DNA of 64,000 nt from assembly GCA_947579665.1 (NCBI GenBank), contig OX388350.1, forward strand, positions 82,045,152 to 82,109,151, in the 5' to 3' direction. How positions within the stretch are numbered: the first letter of the stretch is position 1; the number at the start of each line of letters is the position of its first letter. A model generated the notes under the pieces. The model did not search any database. It had not been told where the DNA came from and saw only the letters and a list, made by a program, of their open reading frames with translations. This document shows, one piece after another, positions 33,683 through 44,589 of the stretch. The DNA comes from Sympetrum striolatum (taxonomy: Eukaryota > Arthropoda > Insecta > Odonata > Libellulidae). A program made the position numbers and the translations under genes.

Positions 33683-34564
33683 CTAGAAGGACGGGAGGTG
33701 GTCATTTGACCACCTACTTTTAAAATTCGTAATTAAATACTTTCATGCTTCTCAAAGACCTGAATTTTGCGTACCTTCTACATTTGACCATTACACAAGT
33801 TCTAATAACATTTTTTTCCCCGTAATTTGTTTAAATTTTAATTAATTAAACAAAATGTTGACCTATGTCCTAAATCTGCAGAATTTCATATTCTAGAATA
33901 TTTAATCTATTTATACTGAACCAATGAAACTCAAATTTTCGGAATAAGTGGAAGAAGGTCCGAATTGTTGATAAAAGTCAGTCACGTTACCCCAAGATTG
34001 TTATGCTATCTGACGGAAACCATATAAAACCACTCGTTCGTGCCTCGGAAAAAACCTCAATCAAATACGATGGCGGAACAATTTTTCAAATTTCGTCCTG
34101 AAAATTTCCTTATGGTGTTTTTATCAATGCCAAATCAATGTATAATATTTAAAAATTCTTAAAACAATTTTTAGCAGGGTTGCCAACATATTGGTTTTAT
34201 CATTATATAATGTTCTTCCAATTTTTTTCTCTGGTAAATTTCAAACTGATATCTCAAGTTTATATTCAATCACCTTTTTTGAACAATTTGAATTAATTTT
34301 AAGGGTATTAACCTTATAAAACAGGGCTACCAATCGTTAGAACAGATCTCTAAACAGAGACTTTTGCGTTCGCAGTATAAATAGCTACAGATATATTTTG
34401 AGCACAGATTTGTTTCATGTAATTTGTCTAAACTCTTTGGGATCCCGAATTAGTTTATAAACTATAAAGAAGCAGTGTGACCAACATCTTCGGCTGTAAA
34501 GTGAAGGCAGCGATCAGACATTCATGGAAAACCTAGTAATTAATCATGCATTTATCGAGAATGG
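33683..34564 (+). repeat. piggyBac long inverted repeat, left arm
   Basis: It matches 38570-39446 in reverse complement with only occasional differences, from the GGACGGGAGGTGG hairpin to TTTATCGAGAATGG. Inverted repeats in characterised piggyBac elements are usually tens of bases, so this arm is unusually long. Confidence 0.9.
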
Positions 34565-34886
34565 CCCTTTCTTACTCATATATTATTCGGTGCTTATCCT
34601 CTCTGGTGCTCGTTTTATTATTACATATTAAGTTGATATTTATTTTAGACTTACCTTAATACTTAAATCATTCTTCAAATGTTATTTCCTTCCATCATTC
34701 GGTATTTTACAATACATCCAAGTCATTATAGAAACACTTGATCATCTTCACAATGTAAGGTTTGAAATCATAATAAAGCTTCGCTATTGTTTTTACAAAG
34801 TAATATTTATTCCTTATTAGGTAATGGCGTAACATTTTTAAAATAAATGATAAGAGAGAATATCACTCTATGCTTCTAAGAGTACA

Positions 34887-37504
34887 TCATTTTTTACCGC
34901 AGATTCTGCACATTGCCACTTTTGCAGAACATATTCCACAGTATATTTTTTTACATTTTAGGCACAAATTATTGGATTTGTTATAACAACCAGGTGAGAT
35001 CTGACACTTTCTTCTTTTCTGCGGTCTTATTGGTGCACTTGCTTCCCCTGAAGAAATTCCCGACATTGCAAAAGAACATGAGGGTGATGGCTCTATCTCT
35101 AATGAGGTTCCAATCATTTCTAATATAAGTCTTTGAATATACTCCTTCCTGCTGAGTTTACGCCCAGTGGTTTCTTTGAATAGAACCCAGCTATTTATTG
35201 AGGCCAGGTCTAATATGTTAAAAAATACATGTACTGGCCATCTCCTTGTAGCCAAACGAGTTGAATATTTCCGGCACATGCTATCCATTATATCTACTCC
35301 TACTTTGTTGCAGTTGTAAAACAAAACTGTATCCAGTTTCTTTTTCTGAGTCAGAAACATCACGTCCTGATGCATTGTACTGATTAAAAGGAAATTTTGA
35401 TATTTTTTGCTTGGTAATTTGTCAAGCTATGGCCTAGTCTATTTTTTATAAACTCTAGTTGAGTATATTTCATCGCTGTGATGAACCAAAGGAGGTAATT
35501 CTCTTCTATTCCTTCTTATCGTTCCAACCAATGAGATTTTGTTTTTTTTTAGTTTTTCAGCGAGGCTGATTGAAGAGAAATAATTGTTGCATGTTATGTT
35601 GATACCGGAGTTTTTGAATGTCTCTGCTAACCGTAGCACAACATATTCCCCAAGAGTCTGCCTTGATCCCCTAGCGTCATCTTTTCCACAATAAGGAAAT
35701 GCATTTAGGCAATATTTAGACTTCACGTCTGCTAATACCCAGTACTTGATCCCAAACTTATCTGGCTTATTCGGCATGTATTGGATGAATGGGCATCGGC
35801 ACTTCGTAGGATATAATTGTTCATCGGCCGTAACACTCTCGCCAGGGTTGTAGCAGGCTCGGGAGTTAGTTATAAATTTATTCCAAGGCTCAGAACCTAA
35901 AGCAAATTTTTCTTCTCTCAGAGCTTGACTCCGAGTTTCTCTGTGATCAAACCGTAAATGTTTCATTATGCTTAAGAATCGATCCCTATTCATAGTGCTG
36001 GAGAATATTTTAGATCCCCACGTTTTGTCCCAACAACTTTTTATTGACAAATGTCGTTGTCCCAATACGCCTCTAGCATATATAAGAGCAATGAATTTCA
36101 AAAGTTCTTCCCTAGGTAAAGACCAATTAGCATCTTCAAGCTTCCCATGCTCCGTAGTACATTTTACAATGTTATCTAAAAGGGAGTCACTCACCAACAA
36201 ATTGAATGCACTAAATGTTGATGCCTCTTGAATGTTCCTTTTGGCATAAGAAGTTGGTCCTGGAGCTAAATGCAATATGTTTTGCACTTTGAATCTTCCT
36301 GGTTGAGGTTGATCAGCCAAAATCTCCAGCCACTCTGTTCCATCCGGAGCAGTTTCCCATTGTGCCGTTGGTTCTGGAGGATTACTGTCGATCGATTATG
36401 AAAATAATCATATTAGTTTTGGCAATGAAAAATGTATTTGAATAGACTTAATTTCTTGGTATTAATCTATTGTGTAATAAATTCTTTAGCGAAAATATCC
36501 TCTGTATCAAATAGACGGAATAAACGTATTGCGTCATAATAGCAATAATTATAGATCATGATAAAGAAAAACCTGTGCATACTGACAGGTTTATAATGTA
36601 TATTCGAGTTTGAATGTCAGTGGAAACTAACGCAGGAACCCTTGAGAAAAATATAAATGACGCCAAAAGTTTTGAAAGTATCATCCCATTTTAAACCATA
36701 TAATGAACATTTTTGTTTTTATCTGGTTGGTATTCTATAAACCGAAGAAGGAAAAGAGTGTGTTATCTGGGCGTTTAATATAAATGACTGAAATTTAGTT
36801 AACATGAATTATAATTCTTAAAATCTTCAAAGAAGAACATAGTATTGAGACGAAGATCGTACTTTTATAACCATCTATTACTGAGAAAAGTTATTTTTAC
36901 AAGACCGATATTAACTTTTTATTATATCATGTAAAATGAATTTTTTTTAATTTTTCGGTTAAATTATGCATGCTAATATTACATGAATATTTTTTCACAA
37001 TTGCATTTACACTGCAATAAATATAGCTAAAGGTTAGACACTAATTTCGCTCTACCTGAGGTAATCAACAACGTGGAAAGGAAAAGTTTTTGCTCTATAA
37101 GATTACATTGATAAGTTAAGGTTTGGAGCTAACAGTTCTTCCTAGGAATTTCTAGTTTAGTTTTTTTTAAACTTAGAACTTGAGTATACGTTATAAAAAA
37201 CCGACAATTATTTGCAAATATTACGGTTTGAGCAAATTACTTACATAAGCCATTAAAATTAACGAGCACTAAAATTGAAAGAAAGATTCACTTACCTGAT
37301 AGAATCACTGCCACAATCAATGGAGTCACTTCCCGATTCACTTCCAGTCTCTTCAATCTCAGGACCAGAGTCGTCGCTCCGATCACTGGCCAGTAAGTCC
37401 TCACTTCTGCTTGCAAATTCCGCTTCACTTCCAGATTGATTTTCTTCTAAATCACGTAATTCGGCAAGAATCTCGTCCGAGGTACGGTTTCGTCTTGAGG
37501 CCAT
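34887..37504 (-). pseudogene. piggyBac transposase, two exons, inactivated
   Basis: Exon 1 (37296-37504) starts at ATG and encodes MASRRNRTSDEILAEL plus a long acidic Glu/Ser/Asp stretch, the usual piggyBac N-terminus. It ends at a consensus donor GTAAGT. Exon 2 (34887-36384) follows acceptor ATCGACAG, and the junction completes a Ser codon. The exons give about 568 codons, close to the family's usual 590. Landmarks are VTADEQLYPTKCRCPF with the first catalytic Asp, NKPDKFGIKYW, then ITCNNYF where the family has ITCDNWF (second Asp changed to Asn), and GVDIMDSMCRKYS with the third Asp. The C-terminal cysteine finger (CLKCKKIYC..C..CRICGKK) is intact. Two in-frame TAG codons lie at 35439-35441 and 35427-35429, between two T6 runs. 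The protein cannot be catalytically active. Confidence 0.92.
36385..37295 (-). other. intron of the piggyBac transposase
   Basis: It is bounded by GTAAGT (37290-37295) and CAG (36385-36387). It is AT-rich with no nested element recognised. Removing it joins the acidic N-terminus to the conserved core in frame. Confidence 0.8.
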
Positions 37505-38569
37505 TCGTATTATGTTTTTTGACGTTCTCTAACAAACAGCTGTGGATGTATCACTATGGAGACTCGCGGAGAGTCGCTCAATATGGAAGACACAGTGAAA
37601 GAGAGGTTGATGACAAACGTTGTGTTCACCTCGAACAATGCAGTATTTCTGTGCGTAGCGCTTTCTTGGCGCTCCGAAAACGCTGCACTAATCCTTTCTC
37701 CCTAACTGTATGTGCGCTAAAGACGCCTCGGTGGGGTTGTGCTTATTTGAAACCATTGCATTTCAGTACGTGCCGAACGCGGGGAAAAGACCAGGTAGTG
37801 CCATAAATACGCACGCGTCTGGTTAGACGCACCCGATGGGTTTTGGATTTAGGCGGCTGTCGGTATCAGTTCACCCAGATGTCCGACCTCCCACCATGTG
37901 ATTGTAAATACAGTTACTCATAGCAGGGGGGAAAATACGAATGTTTCATTCAATCTTTGTTATACTACATGAATTAATTTCAGTCAACATGTTTTGTTGC
38001 GCTATAATATTACTTCCCTATGTAAGAACAGATGAAAAATACGGAACATAATGATATTAAAAAAAACATGAAGATCACGACTTACATGCTAAATAAATTT
38101 TCTTTCTGAATCCATCTCTGTAAATTCCTGTGATTATTATATGAACATTTATATCAGTACATTCCAGGCAATTATTATTAGTTCATTAATTATGACAAGT
38201 GTTATATTAAGAATTCTCTTCTTTCGCTTAAAGATCTATGGAATTCACATGCATCAAGGATAATTAGTAAATAAATAACTATATATGTAAAATAAATGTA
38301 TTCAACCGATATGAAAATATTTTTTCGGCTGTGTAACTTACGGAAACTGTAACAATTTCAAATATAAGAGGTTACATATAAAGAATTCAAAATATTGTAT
38401 CTAACTCATAACAGAAACAAACAAATCCTAAAAGTTTATGTAAAGCGGGTCTAAATTTTTTTATGATAAATGTTATGAGCTGAATAACAGCAGAAAAATG
38501 GTTATTGTTGTTGTTACCCTTGTTTTGGTCGTTAACATTGCGTCAATGCAAAAGATAGAAGATATTAAT
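37505..38569. other. piggyBac 5' non-coding region
   Basis: This is the upstream region of the transposase and should hold its promoter. A 131-codon plus-strand frame (37411-37806) is antisense to exon 1 and has no recognisable features. The segment 37540-37880 is richer in G+C than the surroundings. Confidence 0.5.
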
Positions 38570-39446
38570 CCATTCTCGATAAATGAGATTGTCAGGTTTT
38601 CCATGAAGGTCTGATCGCTGCCTTCACTTTACAGCCGAAGATGTTGGTCACACTGCTTCTTTATAGTTTATAAACTAATTCGGGATCCCAAAGAGTTTAG
38701 ACAAATTACATGAAACAAATCTGTGCTCAAAATATATCTGTAGCTATTTATACTGCGAACGCAAAAGTCTCTGTTTAGAGATCTGTTCTAACGATTGGTA
38801 GCCCTGTTTTATAAGGTTAATACCCTTAAAATTAATTCAAATTGTTCAAAAAAGGTGATTGAATATAAACTTGAGATATCAGTTTGAAATTTACCAGAGA
38901 AAAAAATTGGAAGAACATTATATAATGATAAAACCAATATGTTGGCAACCCTGCTAAAAATTGTTTTAAGAATTTTTAAATATTATACATTGATTTGGCA
39001 TTGATAAAAACACCATAAGGAAATTTTCAGGACGAAATTTGAAAAATTGTTCCGCCATCGTATTTGATTGAGGTTTTTTCCGAGGCACGAACGAGTGGTT
39101 TTATATGGTTTCCGTCAGATAGCATAACAATCTTGGGGTAACGTGACTGACTTTTATCAACAATTCGGACCTTCTTCCACTTATTCCGAAAATATGAGTT
39201 TCATTGGTTCAGTATAAATAGATTAAATATTCTAGAATATGAAATTCTGCAGATTTAGGACATAGGTCAACATTTTGTTTAATTAATTAAAATTTAAACA
39301 AATTACGGGGAAAAAAATGTTATTAGAACTTGTGTAATGGTCAAATGTAGAAGATACGCAAAATTCAGGTCTTTGAGAAGCATGAAAGTATTTAATTACG
39401 AATTTTAAAAGTAGGTGGTCAAATGACCACCTCCCGTCCTTCTAGG
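38570..39446 (-). repeat. piggyBac long inverted repeat, right arm
   Basis: Reverse-complement partner of 33683-34564. Outside it, 27 bp (AGGTAGGCCGAAACTCCCCT and CCTCCTAGTG) lead to the TTAA. Confidence 0.9.
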
Positions 39447-39509
39447 TAGGCCGAAACTCCCCTCCTCCTAGTGTTAATAAAGATACAGTTTCCACTGCTT
39501 GATGCACAT

Positions 39510-40055
39510 TAGGGTGGGTCATGAAAAACTTTTTTTTCAAATTCAAAATTTCAAGTCGATAAAAAGTTTTCACTATGGACACATGTTTACGCAAATAAAT
39601 TCTAATCGGATTGAAAAATATTTTGGTCTCCCGCAATAGTCCTCAAGTTTGATTTTTTGTGTAAAAAAAGATTTAAATTTTTTTAAACATAATGAAAAAT
39701 CTAGTTAAAATGTAAATGAACAATATAAAAAAAATATCTTGCGTGTAACATTTAAGCCTCGAGGATTATCCGTGCAAAATTAAGGTCTATTGTTGACCAT
39801 TTCATTTACTTTGTTTCTATTTTTTCATTTGGAAATTTCTTAAAACCATACAAATAAAAAGTATTCCAAATAATATAATATGATTTTTAAAAATTGTAAA
39901 TCTAACATTTTTGTACTTGAAAAAAAAAATTTGCTTCGTGTTTGACAAAAAAATCTGACTTTAGGCCCATTGCGGGAGACCAAAATATTTTTGGGCTTTT
40001 TATTGAATTAATATTTTGAATTTGGAAAAAAAGTTTTCCGTGATGCACCCTACTG
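39510..40055. mobile_element. mariner-like MITE (TA duplication)
   Basis: TA is followed by GGGTGGGTCATGAAAAACTT, and the right end in reverse complement reads GGGTGCATCACGGAAAACTT, then TA. The inverted repeats extend about 40 bp (..TTTTTTTTCAAATTCAAAAT). The interior is AT-rich with no coding sequence. A truncated relative lies at 56245-56474. Confidence 0.65.
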
Positions 40056-40260
40056 TGCATGGCTCCACACACTAATTTTTGCAAAAGAATAATAAAAATA
40101 ATATGAAACTCAATGCAGGCTACTTAACGATAACAACTAATAACCACATAAATCTCATCTTTACCCTAATAATCAAGTTAGCGCGAGGCTGAATCATCAC
40201 ATATCTCAGGTCATCCTGAACGAAATTACTGGCAACGAAAAACCTTATCTTTTAGATATA
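40056..40260. other. spacer between MITE and mariner
   Basis: No feature was recognised. Confidence 0.5.
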
Positions 40261-41194
40261 CAGGGTAGGATCAAAAAGTATTCGGACTGATTTTCTGTAG
40301 CGCGAATGGAGTGGTGGAGGGCGGTCGGACCACCTGGGCGTGGTTGTGGGGACCGTTCTGAAAAGACCAATATTTTTTCTAGTCACCTGCGGGCAAGTGG
40401 AGAGTAAGCATGTCAATTCCCGTGAACCTCTGTTAAGAACTGTTGTCACGATCCAAGATGGAGAAAAGTCTCGAGCAGCGCTACGCAATTGCATCTGAAA
40501 TCTGCGTCAAACTTGGGAAAACAGCGATTGAGACCCTCGGAATGATTAAGGACGTCTACGGGGATGCTGCCATGAGCCGCTCAACAGTGTTCGAGTGGCA
40601 TAAGCTGTTTCGGGAGGGGCGGGAGTTCGTTGAAGATGACCAGCACGCCAGTCGCCCATCAACTTCAAGGATTGTTGAAAATGTGACCAAAGTGAAGGGC
40701 TCCTGGACTCTGGCAGACGCACAAACATTCGTCTGATTGTTTATGAGTTAGGGATTTCGTTCGGTAGCGTCCAAAAACTTATTACTGAAGATTTGGCCAT
40801 GCGAAAGGTGTGCGCTAAGTTAGTGCCAATAGTCCTGAGTGATGAACAAAAAGTGAATCGTGTGCAAATTCCCCAGGAAATTCTGAACGTTGCCCCACAC
40901 CCCTACAGTCCAGATGTGGCACCGCTGGACTTCTTCCTCTTTTCTCGGCTCAAGCGGGACCTCAAGAGAAACCGATACAGCTCCATAGAAGACGTCCAAC
41001 GGGCTGTGAAGGCGTCTCTGAAGAGGATCCCAGAGAGCGAGTTCCAGAAGGGGTACGCGCAGTGGGAATCACGTTATACCCGATGTGTAGGAGCACAAGG
41101 GTGTTACTTCGAGGACTACTAAGGATTTGTAAAGAATAGTTCAATTAAAAAAACTTACATTTATTCAGTCCTACTACTTTTTGATCCTACCCTG
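40261..41194 (+). mobile_element. mariner transposon, internally deleted (934 bp)
   Basis: Inverted ends CAGGGTAGGATCAAAAAGTA and its complement near 41172-41194 are flanked by TATA on both sides, consistent with a TA duplication. Full mariners are about 1.3 kb. The missing sequence is inside the transposase. Confidence 0.92.
40458..41122 (+). pseudogene. mariner transposase, catalytic core deleted
   Basis: The start ATG at 40458 opens MEKSLEQRYAIASEICVKLG, and the paired-type helix-turn-helix region follows (AMSRSTVFEWHKLFREGRE, DDQHASRPSTSR). A frameshift lies between 40710 and 40735, after which the frame continues as RLIVYELGISFGSVQ and MRKVCAKLVP to VNRVQIPQEIL. There the sequence jumps directly to APHPYSPDVAPLDFFLFSRL, the last block with the third catalytic Asp, and ends at TAA 41122. 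The first two catalytic aspartates of the D,D34D triad fall in the deleted part. About 213 codons remain of roughly 345. Confidence 0.9.
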
Positions 41195-41429
41195 TATATG
41201 TTTCTCGTAATTAAACTATATACATGCAAAAACACTGCTCAAATTAGTCCTACATTTGATGCCATTCCATCAAAATTGTAACTTTAGAATTTTAAATCAA
41301 GTATTTCCTAAGGAACTAGAAAATTAAGACCCAGTATGATGATTATGGAGGAGTTAATACATCAATAATTTATGTTTATACATGAGTAAATTGCATTCAA
41401 AAAGCATATTAATAGTGAAAATTAAATGT

Positions 41430-42070
41430 GGAAATCATGTTGCAAAGATCCCCAAGCATAATTCTTTATCTCCAATTTTAAATATATGGCAGAAAAGAAA
41501 TACCCAGGCATTAAACCAAGGATCATAAGGCAAATAGTAAACCGTGTTTATGAAACATTGCTCCTGTCCATACTCCTGGTTGTATACTTCCAACTTCTGG
41601 GTAAATGTACCATAAAAAATTGAAATTCCAGCAATCATTTTGAATGGTAGAGCTGGTTGGTGTGGAACCCAGGATTTCTTTGTAGAATAAGTTTGCATTT
41701 ATACTATTTTTTAGGGGGAAACTGTGATAATTTCTAAAATTTCAGCTCGAAATATCAGAAAGTTCTTCAAATAAAATTCCACTTTGATAGAGTGGGGGAA
41801 TGCAAATGGCAAAGTCAGGACTTCTGTTCAAATGGTCTTCATTCCAATGTTATCGGGAAGGGATTCAGGAAAATGATTGAAAATCGCTCCAATGTATTTC
41901 AAATAGGAGAATTTTGCACCGACCTGGCATCGAACTCACGCACATTTGGTGTCATTTATATGATTCTTTACCTTTCATCAGTCGCGCCTATGACCATAAC
42001 ACAAACAGTTGTGCGTTATATTCCATACAACAGATTCTTTTTTGGCCAAAATTGTAAAATTAATTGAACT
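41430..42070 (-). repeat. B-box modular element, left part of a copy split by Tigger
   Basis: Minus-strand motifs lie near 41507 (GCATTAAACC), 41660 (TGTGGAACC) and 41929 (GGCATCGAACT), with the conserved spacers GAAATGCATT..GGGAATGCAAATGGC around 41795. It is diverged from copies 1-6. Confidence 0.5.
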
Positions 42071-42534
42071 AATTATTATTTCTGAATACTAAACTGTAGG
42101 TTATAATATAATTTAAGAGGAATAATTTAAGAAGTAAACAACTTTTAGAAAAAAATACAATCATTCACCTTTATTTATTTACATGTGTACAGAGAATACC
42201 TAAAAAGCTAGATGTCTATTAGTTCCGGAATTGAAATGCGTCTAATAAAGTTTAAGATGAAATAAGTGAAAAACTTCATGTAAACGTTATAATAAGCAAA
42301 AATAGAGTTCACCAACAAAAAACTTACCCAAGCGGTCATGCGTTGTATGTGTTACAACAGTCGTCACTTCACAGATTCGCTTTCGCAGTCGGTTTAAGAC
42401 AAAAAAGAAGCATTTGACGACTTTAAGAGTTAAAGGTAAGTGCAATAAAGGAATAGACTTGGAGGTTCTAAGAACCACCCAGGTAGAAAAGGAACCATCT
42501 GTGTTGTACAGAATACAACAGCACGACTGACTGA
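42071..42534. other. unassigned AT-rich insert between B-box modules
   Basis: No repeat end or coding region was recognised. Confidence 0.35.
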
Positions 42535-43208
42535 GTTGAAGAGGTTGTCATCTAAGACCTCCCTGATTTTGAATCCTCTATACTACCAGGAAGTACCTCA
42601 AAGTACAGTAGAAGTCCGTTATAACGAGTACGGCATATAGCGAGAGTTGCGTTATAGCGAGTGATTCATTGGACGTTGTCCATCTCACAGCAAAAAGGAT
42701 AGGGAGTTACTTCCATTATAACGAGTGATCAAAATCTGAGGTATCGTTATAACGAGTGTCACGGTTCTATATTCGCCTTGCAGGTGGCATATCTCGTAAT
42801 CAAAGACGGCTCACGATTTCCACTATCCCCTTTGTCCCTCACGTCTCCTATATCTTATCCCCTTGTATCTTGTTTATTTTCGTCGATAATCCCTCTAGTC
42901 AGCAGGTTGAATCGAGTTTCCATTTTATTGGCATCCACCTGTGCGATTTGTTTTCACTCGAAACTTGGCACCAAACCGTCTAATGGAAGGGAATATAAGA
43001 GATATAAGCAGCGCTGTTTCGAATTTACAGGGTAACCTCTCCCTCGCGCTGATTCATTAGTTATGAAGCGTGTGAATGAAAAATATCTTGAGAATGAAAT
43101 TTGATATGAATTGGGGGTTCCACATGATGGCCATCGCTCTTCCATCAATTAGACGTGAGTCCGTTCAGAGGTTTCCAATAACTGAGTTTCTAGTGTGACA
43201 GCTCTGTG

Positions 43209-44589
43209 ATGGAGAGCAAAAGAAAGGCTTTAGATTTAGCAAAGAAATTTTAAATTGTGCGAAAGAGAAACCGCGAGTAAATCCGAAATCGGCAGACGGT
43301 ATGGCATGTCATCGTCGACTTTATTTATGATTTTAAAGAACAAAGAAAAATTAAGTTTGCATTCATGATGCAAAATACTCCAAGAGTGTGCAAAAAACTA
43401 CGGCCAGCGGATAATACGGAGTTGGAGTGCATTCTATTAGAATGGTTCACTCAGCAGCGATCTCTAGGAATTCCAATCAGCGGAACAATGATAAAAGCGA
43501 AAGCTGAAGAGCTTGCCCTTCGCATGAAACTGGACAATTTCCGTAGCACGGATGGTTGGCTAAACCGATTTAAAGGAAGAAGAGATCACTCCACATAATT
43601 AGCGGTGAATCCAGTTAAGTAAATGAGCAAGCGGTACATAATTGGCATCCAATTCTGAAGTCGATCCTCGAAAAATACAAAGAAAAGGTAAGTAATGCTA
43701 AAAGCAAATTATCTCAATGGTAGCAGCCGTCACTTTGAAGAATTCCATTACTGGAACAATTAAACACAATGTATTCAATTCCAAAAATTTTTAATTCCAC
43801 CACACACACAATCGGTTTCAACTAGTTACTATACCCGATGATGGCTGTTACTAGTTGAAACCGGTCGTGTGTGTGGTGGAATTAAAAAGTTGTGGAATTG
43901 AATACATTGTGTTTAATTGTTCCAAGCAAATTATCGTTTAAATACTATAAATTGTAAGATAGGCCATGTATTTAGTGTGACAAACTGTTATTAATCTCCA
44001 CGTAATTAGGACATATATAAAGCGGATGAGACAGCACTGTTTTACAATTTACTGCCGGAAAAAACCTTGGCTGTTAAGGGCGACCGCTGCAAAGGTGGAA
44101 AAAGGAGTAAGGAGAGGCTTACAGTTCTCCTCTACACGAACATGACTGGATGTGATAAATAATTATTGGAAAATCCGTGCGTCCCCGAGCTTTTTGTGGC
44201 CAGCGAAATATTCCCTGTACTTACGAGTCCAACGCCAAAGCATGGATGACAGGACAAATTTTTTTCTGTGGCTAAATGCTTTTGATGCCAAAATTGGAGG
44301 GAGAAATAGAAAAATTGTGCTGTTCATGGATCGCTGTCCGGCCCACCCCGCCATTAAATTGACAAACATAGAGCTTGTGTTCTTTCCCCCTAACTGCACA
44401 AGTGCGTTGCAGCGGTTGCAGCCATTAGATCAGGGCATATTTCGAGCTACAAAGCGCCATTTTAGATCACACCTCGTTAATACGTTAATGAGGAAGTTAA
44501 TGTCAAAAGAAACCAGCATCAAATGGAATGTCCTGGAGGCAATCCATGGGTTTGCATTGGCCTGGGGAAAATATCACCCGAAAGTGTGA
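43209..44589 (+). pseudogene. Tigger transposase (CENP-B HTH plus DDE), frameshifted
   Basis: The ATG at 43209 opens MESKRKALDLAKK. The psq-type helix-turn-helix continues in a second frame as SEIGRRYGMSSSTLFMILKN. The CENP-B domain at 43365-43598 shows LLEWFTQQRSLGIPISGTMI and DNFRSTDGWLNRFKGR. After a 211-bp insertion the catalytic domain resumes at about 44015 with YKADETALFYNLLPEKT (first Asp), GGKRSKERLTVLLYTNMTG, then in another frame IVLFMDRCPAHP (second Asp) and LQPLDQGIFRATKRHFRS (third Asp), ending at 44589. The triad residues are present but at least four frameshifts or stops break the gene. Confidence 0.9.
43714..43924. mobile_element. foldback/Penelope-like insertion with 11-bp duplication
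   Basis: The 211-bp insert is flanked by AGCAAATTATC on both sides (43703-43713 and 43925-43935). Most of it is a near-perfect palindrome: arm 43752-43829 pairs with 43847-43924 over 78 bases with about five mismatches, around a short loop (CCCGATGATGGCT). The loop and right arm give GATGATGGCTGTTACTAGTT followed by GAAACCGG, a motif type seen at retroelement ends. The long irregular duplication favours retrotransposition over a cut-and-paste MITE. Confidence 0.7.

Larger units (their letters stand above)
33502..39473 (-). mobile_element. complete piggyBac-like transposon, 5.97 kb
   Basis: TTAA target sites lie on both sides (33498-33501 and 39474-39477), with ends CACTAGAAGGACGG.. and ..CCTCCTCCTAGTG. 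Long inverted repeats of about 880 bp (33683-34564 and 38570-39446) are almost identical. Each arm begins with CCTAGAAGGACGGGAGG and the perfect palindrome GGTGGTCATTTGACCACC. The left end has an extra outer 180 bp with a second copy of the same hairpin. The transposase lies on the minus strand with one intron. TTAA duplication, CRD-type C-terminus and DDE motifs define piggyBac. Confidence 0.93.

Noticed and set aside
37411..37806. 131-codon plus-strand frame
   Set aside because: It is antisense to piggyBac transposase exon 1 and its 5' region, with no recognised domain.
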